DNA from: an uncultured Pelagibacteraceae bacterium
GTDB taxonomy: Bacteria > Pseudomonadota > Alphaproteobacteria > Pelagibacterales > Pelagibacteraceae
Assembly: GCA_902588315.1 (NCBI GenBank)
Contig: CACIOP010000007.1
Span: forward strand, 1-64,000
Direction: 5' to 3'
Length of the DNA stretch: 64,000 nucleotides
Below, one piece after another: positions 57,022-64,000 of the stretch. The position numbers and the translations under genes were made by a program. Within the stretch, counting starts at the first letter, position 1. Each line of letters starts with the position of its first letter. Under the pieces are notes generated by a model. That model was not told the origin of the DNA. It ran no database searches and was given only the letters and a program-made list of their open reading frames with translations.

Positions 57022-57917
57022 TAAAAAAATACCCAAGAGATTTGGTGGGATATGGTTCCAAAAAAGTTAAGGTAAAGTGGCCTGGTAATGCTAAGTTGGC
57101 TTTGCAATTTGTGCTTAATTACGAGGAAGGAGCAGAGAATTGTACTCTTCATGGTGATAAGACTTCAGAAGTATTTTTATCAGAAATTATAGGAGCAAAA
57201 CCAATTAAAGGTCGACACTTAAATATGGAATCAATTTATGAATATGGATCAAGAAGGGGGTTTTGGAGAATTCATGATCTATTTAATAAAAAGAAAATTC
57301 CGCTTACTATTTTTGGAGTTGGTATGGCATTGGAAAGAAATAAAGAGGTTTGTTCAGCTATAAAAAAAGCAAATTATGAAATTGCTAGTCATGGGTGGAG
57401 ATGGATTGACTATCAAAATGTATCAAAGAAAAAAGAAAAGAATGATATGAAGCTTGCAGTCAAATCTATAAAAAAGATTTTTGGTAATCAACCTGCTGGT
57501 TGGTACACTGGTAGGTGTAGCGAAAATACTTTAGATTTAGTAATTGATAATGGTAGTTTTTTATACTGTAGCGACACATACAGTGACGATCTTCCTTATT
57601 GGATAAAAAAAGGTAATAAAAAACAGCTAATGGTTCCTTACACACTTGATAACAATGATATGAGGTTTGCAACCAATCAAGGATTTAATTCAGGTGAACA
57701 ATTTTATAATTATTTAAAAGATAGTTTCGATGCACTTTATGAGGAGGGAAAAACTTCACCTAAGATGATGTCGGTTGGCTTGCATTGCAGATTAATTGGA
57801 AGACCTGGTAGAATACAGTCACTTAAAAAATTTTTAAATTACATCACAAAATTTAAGGATATTTGGATCTGCAAAAGAGTAGATATAGCTAAACATTGGA
57901 TAAAAAATTATAGTTAA
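57018..57917 (+). CDS. puuE: Cofactor-independent allantoinase PuuE
   Basis: A 299-residue protein of the polysaccharide-deacetylase fold that hydrolyses allantoin to allantoate. LQFVLNYEEGAENCTLHGD, the LYCSDTYSDDLPYW stretch and GLHCRLIGRPGRI match the PuuE pattern and differ from the metal-dependent allantoinase of enterobacteria. Last of the plus-strand set uraD-alc-allA-puuE, all linked by overlaps. Ends eight bases from the convergent cytochrome c gene. Confidence 0.92.
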   Translation: MIKKYPRDLVGYGSKKVKVKWPGNAKLALQFVLNYEEGAENCTLHGDKTSEVFLSEIIGAKPIKGRHLNMESIYEYGSRRGFWRIHDLFNKKKIPLTIFGVGMALERNKEVCSAIKKANYEIASHGWRWIDYQNVSKKKEKNDMKLAVKSIKKIFGNQPAGWYTGRCSENTLDLVIDNGSFLYCSDTYSDDLPYWIKKGNKKQLMVPYTLDNNDMRFATNQGFNSGEQFYNYLKDSFDALYEEGKTSPKMMSVGLHCRLIGRPGRIQSLKKFLNYITKFKDIWICKRVDIAKHWIKNYS

Positions 57918-57925
57918 AATTTTTA

Positions 57926-58249
57926 TTATTGTTCCGCAGCTATAGAAGTATAGTGAGCAACCGCTTCTATTTCCTCATCAGTTAGAATACCCTCCATTGC
58001 GGGCATTACTCCTATACCGTTTCTAACTGCCATTATGATTCTTTGAATATCAGGTCTGATTTCATTTAAATTTGGACCAACCATTGCGTTTGATCCAGCA
58101 TCTGAGAGCATATGGCATGCTGCACAATTTCCTGCTCCCAGAAAAACTTCTTTTCCCTTATTAAACAATTCATCAGCATTAACGTGGGTTAATAATGAAA
58201 ATATCAAAAATAATGATGCACCAAAGAAATTTAAAAATAATTTTTTCAC
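57926..58249 (-). CDS. Small periplasmic c-type cytochrome
   Basis: A 107-residue protein with a signal peptide (about 1-25, cleavage near VNA|DE), the haem site CAACH at 42-46, and a Met ligand in GVMPAMEG. The fold is a class I single-haem cytochrome c. The start is GTG at 58249. It borders the purine cluster and could take electrons from PuuD, which here lacks its usual fused cytochrome domain; it could also be a general electron carrier. The pairing is inference. Confidence 0.88.
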   Translation of the reverse strand: MKKLFLNFFGASLFLIFSLLTHVNADELFNKGKEVFLGAGNCAACHMLSDAGSNAMVGPNLNEIRPDIQRIIMAVRNGIGVMPAMEGILTDEEIEAVAHYTSIAAEQ

Positions 58250-58292
58250 ATAAATTTGGTATCATAATTAAAAAAATTTAAAAAGGAGAATT

Positions 58293-58580
58293 ATGAAAGC
58301 TTATTGGATTGCAAATTATACTGAAATAAAGGACGACGAACGACTTAAAAAATATGCTGTTAAAGCTAAAGAAGCAGTTGAAAAATATTCTGGAAAAATA
58401 ATAGCGAGAAGTGCAAATAACGTAACTTTAGAAGGTAGAAAAATGGTAAGAGTAGCTCTTGCAGAATTTCCTGATATTGAAACAGCAAAAAATTGTTACA
58501 ATTCTGAGGAATATGTCGAGGCTAGAAAACATTTAGAAAATAATGTTACTAGAGAACACATAATTTTTGAGGGAATGTAA
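58293..58580 (+). CDS. DUF1330 family protein
   Basis: A 95-residue ferredoxin-like (dimeric alpha-beta barrel) protein: MKAYWIANYTEIKDDERLKKYA, GKIIARS, LAEFPDIETAKNCYNSEEY. Function unknown. A good AAAGGAGAA ribosome binding site precedes the start. Divergent from cytochrome c by 43 bp. Confidence 0.85.
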   Translation: MKAYWIANYTEIKDDERLKKYAVKAKEAVEKYSGKIIARSANNVTLEGRKMVRVALAEFPDIETAKNCYNSEEYVEARKHLENNVTREHIIFEGM

Positions 58581-58582
58581 GC

Positions 58583-59218
58583 TTAATATTGAATAGGTTC
58601 GGGGTCTATGCTTCTCCATAAATACCAAGTCGCTACAGAACAGTAAGGGGAAAACTTTTTGTTTAAATATGTCACGTAACTTTCAGGTGGAAGATATTTT
58701 TTATTATAATTTTTTGAAATAGCTCTTAACAAACCAATATCTTGGATTGGCCAAATATTAGGACGATTATAAGTAAATAATAAAATCATTTCTGCTGACC
58801 ATTTTCCAATTTGTCTTAATTTAGACAGATAAATTATGGCATCTTCATCAGACATTTTTGAAATAAGTCTTGGATTAAATTCTTTACTTAATATTTTTTG
58901 GGCTAAACTTTTTATTCCTTTCACTTTCTGTCTACTTAGACCACAACTTTTGAGCTGAATAGTAGATAACTTGCTTACTGTTTTTGCGTTAATTTTATTT
59001 TTACATTTTTTCTTAAATTTTAAAAAAACTGAATTAGCAGCAGCAACGCTAATTTGTTGTCCAATTATACTTTTACAAAGAGAGAAAAAGACATCTTTTC
59101 TTGAAGTTAGCACTGTCTCTGATGGGGATTTATATTTTTTAATCAAAAGAGACATGGTTTTATCTTTTTTAGATAAATATTTTTTTGCTTTATTCCAGTA
59201 TGATGGAGTTTTACTCAT
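58583..59218 (-). CDS. DNA-3-methyladenine glycosylase II (AlkA-like)
   Basis: A 211-residue helix-hairpin-helix glycosylase that excises alkylated bases. IIGQQISVAAANSVFLKFK and the HhH-GPD segment LRQIGKWSAEMILLFTYNRPNIWPIQDIGL carry the catalytic Asp. It lacks the N-terminal domain of E. coli AlkA, as is usual for short AlkA forms. It overlaps the DMT transporter gene by 8 bp. Confidence 0.9.
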   Translation of the reverse strand: MSKTPSYWNKAKKYLSKKDKTMSLLIKKYKSPSETVLTSRKDVFFSLCKSIIGQQISVAAANSVFLKFKKKCKNKINAKTVSKLSTIQLKSCGLSRQKVKGIKSLAQKILSKEFNPRLISKMSDEDAIIYLSKLRQIGKWSAEMILLFTYNRPNIWPIQDIGLLRAISKNYNKKYLPPESYVTYLNKKFSPYCSVATWYLWRSIDPEPIQY

Positions 59219-60092
59219 GTCGTGAAACAGATAACTTTTTTTTCAAATACATCTCTCTTCTAAATATAATAATAGATGAAACTATAACTAATAAGGCGCC
59301 TAATAATGTTTTAGAAGTTGGTATTTCGTTCCAAATAAAATATCCAAATATAATAGCAAAGACTAATCCAAGATATTTTAAAGGAGAAACTAAACTTACT
59401 TCTGAGTATTTGTAAGATTGTGATAACCATAAATTTGCAAGACCACCTAATATACCAACCATAGATAACAAAAATAAATCTAGTAAACTTGGCAAGATCC
59501 ATCCCTGATAAAAAGATAAAAAACTTAGAAGCATTATTGAGAATGAAAAGAAAAAACTAATTAACCAAGCAGGCTCGGTTGAAGATAATTTTCTTATAGC
59601 AATAGCTACATAAGACAAGCCTAAGCAAAAAATTATTGGATAAATATAATATAAATTTAAAGAGCTAAAACCTGGTTCAGTGATGAAAATTATACCAACA
59701 AACCCTACTATAACTGCTAACCATCTATAAATTCCAACTTTTTCTTTTAATAAAAAAATTGAAAATATTGTTATAAATATTGGTGCTGCAAAAGATATAC
59801 TTACAACTGTTGCCAAAGGTAAATTTCTTAATGCTACAAATATAGAAACCAAAGCAATTAATCCTGCTAAACATCTTTTAAAATGAAGAAATGGTCTCGT
59901 TGTTTTGTAAAAATCTAAATATCTATCTTTAGGAATAAGAAATAAAATAGGAATTATTCCACAAAATCCTCTAAAAAATAATACTTGTCCAACAGGATAA
60001 TCCTCGGACCATTTAACAATCACATCCATAAGTGAAAATGCACATACTGATATGAACATGTAAAAAAAGCCTAATTGATTTTTTGATAGCAT
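59211..60092 (-). CDS. EamA/DMT-superfamily transporter
   Basis: A 293-residue protein with ten predicted helices forming two EamA halves. The first half has ISVCAFSLMDVIVKWSED and ATVVSISFAAPIFITIFSIFLLKEKV, the second SLVSPLKYLGLVFAIIFGYFIWNEIP. These exporters move amino acids, nucleobases or other metabolites; the substrate here is unknown. It precedes alkA on the same strand and is divergent from msrA by 34 bp. Confidence 0.88.
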   Translation of the reverse strand: MLSKNQLGFFYMFISVCAFSLMDVIVKWSEDYPVGQVLFFRGFCGIIPILFLIPKDRYLDFYKTTRPFLHFKRCLAGLIALVSIFVALRNLPLATVVSISFAAPIFITIFSIFLLKEKVGIYRWLAVIVGFVGIIFITEPGFSSLNLYYIYPIIFCLGLSYVAIAIRKLSSTEPAWLISFFFSFSIMLLSFLSFYQGWILPSLLDLFLLSMVGILGGLANLWLSQSYKYSEVSLVSPLKYLGLVFAIIFGYFIWNEIPTSKTLLGALLVIVSSIIIFRREMYLKKKLSVSRHE

Positions 60093-60126
60093 ATGATTAA
60101 CTTTAGATTAATTAAGTTAATTATCA

Positions 60127-60570
60127 ATGGAAATAGCAATTTTAGGATTAGGGTGTTTTTGGGGACCAGAAATTAAGTTTAGTAAACTTGATGGAGTTAT
60201 AAAAACAGAAGTAGGTTATTGTGGAGGTCATAATGCTGAAACCAATTACAACGAAGTATGCACAGGCACAACAAATCATGCAGAAGTAGTAAAACTAGAT
60301 TTTGATCCCAAAGTAATATCTTACGAGAAAATTCTTGAATATTTTTTTGAAATTCATGATCCAACAACCTTAAATTCTCAAGGACCAGATTTCGGAACTC
60401 AATATAGAAGTGAAATATTTTATTTAAATGATCAGCAAAAAATTACTGCTGAAAAAATGATAGAAAAAGAAAACGTCAAATTATCAGGAAAAGTAGTAAC
60501 AAAAACTTCTTTAGTTAAAAATTATTGCCCAGCTGAAGAGTATCATCAACGATATTTGGAAAAAAGATAA
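60127..60570 (+). CDS. msrA: Peptide methionine sulfoxide reductase A
   Basis: A 147-residue enzyme reducing (S)-methionine sulfoxide in proteins. The active site is GLGCFWGPE, followed by VGYCGGHNAETNYNEVCTGTTNHAEVV and DFGTQYRSEIFY. It is at the short end of the MsrA range, since the C-terminal tail with recycling cysteines is reduced to one Cys in NYCPAEEYHQ. One base separates it from the sulfurtransferase gene. Confidence 0.94.
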   Translation: MEIAILGLGCFWGPEIKFSKLDGVIKTEVGYCGGHNAETNYNEVCTGTTNHAEVVKLDFDPKVISYEKILEYFFEIHDPTTLNSQGPDFGTQYRSEIFYLNDQQKITAEKMIEKENVKLSGKVVTKTSLVKNYCPAEEYHQRYLEKR

Positions 60571-60571
60571 A

Positions 60572-61384
60572 ATGTCTTTAGTTGATACAAGTTGGTTAGA
60601 AAATAACGCTGAAAAAGTAAAAATTATTGATTGCTCATGGCATATGCCTCAAACTCAAAGAAACGGTTTTGAGGAATATATAGTGGAACATATTCCAAAT
60701 GCTATTTTTTTTGATTTAGATAAAAATTCTAAATTAGATACTGATTTACCACATATGCTTACCGATACTAAATCTTGGGAAAAAATAATGAGCAACATGG
60801 GTATAGAAAATAATGATCGAATAGTAATTTACGATAACTCTGATGTTATTAGTTCATGTAGATGTTGGTACAATTTAATTTATTATGGACATGACCCTAA
60901 ACTAGTTCATGTTCTAGATGGTGGATTAAAAAAATGGAAAAAAGAAAATAAATCTACAGATAACAAAAAAGTGATCACTCAAACTTCTAAGTATAGATGT
61001 AAAGAAAATAAAGAACTTGTTATAAATAAAAAACAAATAGATGAAAATATTAATTCACATGAATTTAATGTTGTTGATGCAAGAAGTAGAGAAAGATTTG
61101 AAGGCAAAGTTGCTGAACCAAGAAAAGGTCTTAGAAGTGGTTCAATAAAAAATTCTTTTTGCCTACCCTTTTCTGAATTAGTAAACAAAGACCATACTTT
61201 CGTTAGTAAAGATAAAATAATGGAAAAATTTAAGTCCTTTGAATTTGACCACGATAAGAACCTAGTATTTTCATGTGGTTCTGGAGTGACTGCAAGTGTA
61301 TTGGCACTAGCTTATTCTTTAATAAATGCTAAATATATGCCGATAATTTACGATGGCTCTTGGGCTGAATACGGAAAAAATTAA
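60572..61384 (+). CDS. sseA: Thiosulfate/3-mercaptopyruvate sulfurtransferase
   Basis: A 270-residue two-domain rhodanese. The first, inactive domain includes HIPNAIFFDLDKNS and IVIYDNSD. The second carries the persulfide Cys in LVFSCGSGVTASVLALAY, where C-G-S-G-V-T is the mercaptopyruvate-type loop. It transfers sulfur from mercaptopyruvate to thiols or cyanide. Operon position between msrA and an RND adaptor, with gaps of one and three bases. Confidence 0.92.
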   Translation: MSLVDTSWLENNAEKVKIIDCSWHMPQTQRNGFEEYIVEHIPNAIFFDLDKNSKLDTDLPHMLTDTKSWEKIMSNMGIENNDRIVIYDNSDVISSCRCWYNLIYYGHDPKLVHVLDGGLKKWKKENKSTDNKKVITQTSKYRCKENKELVINKKQIDENINSHEFNVVDARSRERFEGKVAEPRKGLRSGSIKNSFCLPFSELVNKDHTFVSKDKIMEKFKSFEFDHDKNLVFSCGSGVTASVLALAYSLINAKYMPIIYDGSWAEYGKN

Positions 61385-61387
61385 CTT

Positions 61388-62383
61388 ATGAAAACATCTA
61401 CAAAAATAACAAGTATAGTAATCATATTTTTTTTAATCATTGCAACAGTGATCATTGGAAGAACAATGATAGGAAATCATTTCAAAAAAAAATTTAGTAA
61501 AAGACCGCCTCCTGGAATAATAATAACTACAACTCAAGAAAGAGTTTTTGAAAACGTTGTTAGTACCTATGGGACTGCAACTCCAATTCAAACACAATCA
61601 TTTAAAATTGAAAAATATGAAATATTAAAACCTATAAAATTTAATCAAAAAGTTAAAAAGGGTGATGTAATTGCTGAGCTTAAAAATCGAAAAGTTATTG
61701 CTCAATTTGATGGTGTTATTGGAAAAAGAGAATTTTCAGAAGATATAGAGGTTTCAAAATCTTCGATATTAATTAATCTTGAAGATACTAGCTCAATATA
61801 TTGTGATGTAGATATACCTGAAATTTTTGTACCATTTATTGAGGTTGGTCTGCCAGTTGATATTAAATTTTCTGGATATAAAAATAAAATTTATAAAGGT
61901 GAAGTAAACTCTTTTGCTAGCAGGATAAGTGAAGATACAAGAGCTTTAGCAACAAGAATTAAGATGGATAATGCATCAGGTGAAATTTTACCTGGCTCAT
62001 TTTTAGAAATATCAATCAAATATGATGTGAGAAATGGCTTAAGTGCTCCTGACACTAGTACAATTGTCGAGGGTGAAAATGTTTTTATTTATAAAGTAGA
62101 TGAAAAAAATAAAGTAATGAAAACAAAGGTAACCATTGGAGATAGATATTTAGGCTTTGTAGAAATATTAGATGGATTAAATAATGGAGATAAAATTGTT
62201 GCAGAAGGAACAAAAAAAGTAAGACCAAATTTAACAATCAGACCTATAGAGAAAGGTGCTAAAAAAAAACAAGGAAATTCTAGCTGGGGTAAAAAAGATA
62301 AATCAAAAAAAGCTGAAGAAAAAAAAGGTAAATTTGATTGGTTGAAAAATATTTTTAAAAAATCAGATAAAGAGAAAAAATAA
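61388..62383 (+). CDS. RND efflux periplasmic adaptor
   Basis: A 331-residue membrane-fusion protein. One N-terminal helix (about 8-28), then a lipoyl/barrel-sandwich part (KPIKFNQKVKKGDVIAEL, QFDGVIGKREF) and beta-barrel (LPVDIKFSGYKNKIYKGEV). The helical hairpin is nearly absent, which groups it with short MdtA-like forms. The C-terminus ends in a Lys-rich tail of about 45 residues with WGKKDKSKKAEEKKGKFDWLKNIFKK, unusual for the family. The permease starts four bases on. Confidence 0.88.
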   Translation: MKTSTKITSIVIIFFLIIATVIIGRTMIGNHFKKKFSKRPPPGIIITTTQERVFENVVSTYGTATPIQTQSFKIEKYEILKPIKFNQKVKKGDVIAELKNRKVIAQFDGVIGKREFSEDIEVSKSSILINLEDTSSIYCDVDIPEIFVPFIEVGLPVDIKFSGYKNKIYKGEVNSFASRISEDTRALATRIKMDNASGEILPGSFLEISIKYDVRNGLSAPDTSTIVEGENVFIYKVDEKNKVMKTKVTIGDRYLGFVEILDGLNNGDKIVAEGTKKVRPNLTIRPIEKGAKKKQGNSSWGKKDKSKKAEEKKGKFDWLKNIFKKSDKEKK

Positions 62384-62387
62384 TTAA

Positions 62388-64000
62388 ATGTATATAACTG
62401 AAGTTAGCATTAAACGACCTGTTGTTGCTTGGGTTATGTCTTTGATATTGATAATTTTTGGTATTTTTGTCTTTTTAGAATTGCCGGTACGAGAACTTCC
62501 AGATGGTATACAGCCCCCAGTAGTTCAAGTTCAAACCGATTATAAATCTGCTTCTGCTGAAATCGTTGATGAAGAAATAACTCAAAAATTAGAGGATGTA
62601 ATTGGAGGCGCTGAAGGTATCAAAAATATTGACTCAAGTTCTCTCAATGGAAGAAGTAGGATTAATATTCAATTCAACACAGACATTGATTTAGATGATG
62701 CTGCTAATGATATTAGAGAGAGGGTTGCAAGAGTTGTTGACAATTTACCAAGTGAGTCAAACCCTCCTCAAATTTTAAAACAAGCAGCAGGTTTTACAAC
62801 TACAATGTGGGTAGCATTATCATCCCCAACCTGGAATGATCTAGATCTTGGTGATTATGCTGAAAGATATCTAATAGATGCATTTTCAAGCGTACCAAAC
62901 GTAGGTCGAATTTTAGTTGGTGGATTAAGAGAGCTTAGTGTAAGAGTTTGGATAGATCCAATAAAATTAGCTGCAAATGACCTTACAATTCAGGAAGTTG
63001 AAAGAGCTCTTAGAAATGAGAATATAAACCTTCCAGCTGGAACCTTAGAAGCTAATAACAAAGACTTAACTTTAAACATTGATAAATCCTATTCTAATAT
63101 TGATACTATTAAACAATTGCCACTTAAGAAAAATAAAGAAAAAGTTATTATTTTATCTGATGTGGCTAATATAGAGTTTGGACCTGTTTCAGAAAAAACT
63201 TTATTTAAAGCACAAAGAAAAAATGCAGTAAATTTAAAAACTGTAGGAATTGGAATTTATGCAAAAAGTGGTGCATCAACGGTAGAGCTTTCTAAACAAA
63301 TAAAAACTAAAATTAAAGAACTTAACAAATCCTTACCTGATGGATTAAAGTTAGAAATAGCATTTAACAGAGCAACCTACATTGGTGCTGCAATTGAAGA
63401 AGTATATAAAAGTTTAGTAATTGCATTTGTATTAGTTGTTTTAATTATTTATCTTTTCTTAGGTAACCTTAAAGCTGTAATAGTCCCTGCGGTTGCTTTA
63501 CCAGTTAGCCTTATTGGATCATTTCTCGGTTTATATATATTTGATCTATCAATTAATATTTTTGTATTACTAAGTTTTATTCTGGCAATTGGTATAATCA
63601 CTGATGACTCTGTAATCATGACTGATGCGATCTATACAAGAATTGAAAACGGAGAAACACCTTTAGTGGCTGCTTACAAAGGTTCTAAACAAATTACATT
63701 TGCAATTATTGCAACGACTTTAATTCTTGTAGCAGTATTTTTACCTTTAATTTTTATTAAAGGAATATCAGGAACTTTGTTTAAAGAAACGGCAATAGCC
63801 TTATCTTTTTCAATTGTTGTATCTTCTTTTGTGGCATTAACATTATCTCCAATGCTAGGAAGTAAATTTTTAAACAAAAAAGAAAAAATTAATTTCTTCG
63901 TAAAAAAATTCAATAATGGATTTAAATCTTTTACAGGATTTTATGTAAACTCTCTTAAATATTGGGTGAATAAACAAAAAACTATTTCAATATTTATAAT
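62388..64000 (+). CDS. RND efflux permease, N-terminal part (truncated by window edge)
   Basis: Not in the ORF track because it runs off the right edge. From the ATG at 62388, 537 codons are open: MYITEVSIKRPVVAWVMSLILIIFGI, the porter-loop segment VRELPDGIQPPVVQVQTDYK, LKLEIAFNRATYIGAAIEEVYKSL and TM4 LSFILAIGIITDDSVIMTDAI. In TM4 the proton-relay Asp pair is kept (DD), but the surrounding motif is GIITDDSV rather than the common GLLVDDAI. Forms a two-gene efflux system with the adaptor; substrate unknown. Confidence 0.92.
   Translation, partial: MYITEVSIKRPVVAWVMSLILIIFGIFVFLELPVRELPDGIQPPVVQVQTDYKSASAEIVDEEITQKLEDVIGGAEGIKNIDSSSLNGRSRINIQFNTDIDLDDAANDIRERVARVVDNLPSESNPPQILKQAAGFTTTMWVALSSPTWNDLDLGDYAERYLIDAFSSVPNVGRILVGGLRELSVRVWIDPIKLAANDLTIQEVERALRNENINLPAGTLEANNKDLTLNIDKSYSNIDTIKQLPLKKNKEKVIILSDVANIEFGPVSEKTLFKAQRKNAVNLKTVGIGIYAKSGASTVELSKQIKTKIKELNKSLPDGLKLEIAFNRATYIGAAIEEVYKSLVIAFVLVVLIIYLFLGNLKAVIVPAVALPVSLIGSFLGLYIFDLSINIFVLLSFILAIGIITDDSVIMTDAIYTRIENGETPLVAAYKGSKQITFAIIATTLILVAVFLPLIFIKGISGTLFKETAIALSFSIVVSSFVALTLSPMLGSKFLNKKEKINFFVKKFNNGFKSFTGFYVNSLKYWVNKQKTISIFI

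Overview
The window looks like a chromosomal segment of a streamlined, very AT-rich marine alphaproteobacterium of the SAR11 (Pelagibacterales) type. The reasons are the strong A/T bias with Lys/Ile/Asn-rich proteins, genes that abut or overlap by a few bases, no gene-free stretch above about 150 bp, alphaproteobacterial families (DUF2093, BamF-like DUF3035 lipoprotein, class IIA HAD protein) and a compact 387-residue glucose-6-phosphate isomerase. The clade call is inference from gene content; no rRNA gene is present. I saw no tRNA, rRNA, insertion sequence, phage gene or CRISPR array.

Layout. 1-5.0 kb: 5' part of coxA, coxB and rsmE on the minus strand, then a haloacid-dehalogenase-like HAD protein, a pirin and a quinone oxidoreductase on the plus strand. 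5.0-10.7 kb: ubiA followed by a lipid A/Kdo operon (msbA, waaA, lpxK, lpxL-like). 10.7-19.1 kb: purD, rsmD, then a minus-strand run pgi, bamF-like, lspA, ileS, ribF, HAD-IIA. 19.2-21.3 kb: groES-groEL behind a heat-shock-type promoter and ending in an intrinsic terminator.

21.3-26.5 kb: an extremely AT-rich insert between groEL and typA. It holds an FkbM methyltransferase and four translationally overlapping minus-strand genes: SGNH/DltD-like protein, acetyl/propionyl-CoA-synthetase-like ligase, acyl carrier protein and MBOAT acyltransferase. Together they match the architecture of a D-alanylation (dlt) system but with a short-carboxylate-type ligase. I regard this as the most interesting candidate for an undescribed system, acting on a cell-surface glycan.

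26.7-41.8 kb: typA, a YczE-like membrane protein, a renalase-like flavoprotein with pmbA/tldD, several small or unknown proteins (one with a lysine-rich tail and long coiled coil), cfa, a DapA-family aldolase, a GT9 glycosyltransferase, a membrane J-domain protein, an S9 oligopeptidase, and an hsp20 gene with both a sigma-32-like promoter and a ROSE-like RNA thermometer leader.

41.8-58.3 kb: a purine uptake and catabolism region. It has an NCS2 purine-type permease, a nucleoside-deaminase-like protein leading a BMP-type ABC importer, a purine phosphoribosyltransferase, guanine deaminase, xanthine dehydrogenase (two subunits), PuuD-type urate hydroxylase, hydroxyisourate hydrolase, OHCU decarboxylase, allantoinase (PuuE), allantoicase and ureidoglycolate lyase. 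This is a full route from guanine to glyoxylate plus urea. PuuD lacks the usual C-terminal cytochrome c domain, and a separate small periplasmic cytochrome c gene lies at the cluster edge.

58.3-64 kb: DUF1330 protein, AlkA-like glycosylase, EamA transporter, msrA, a thiosulfate/mercaptopyruvate sulfurtransferase, and an RND efflux adaptor and permease, the permease cut by the window end.
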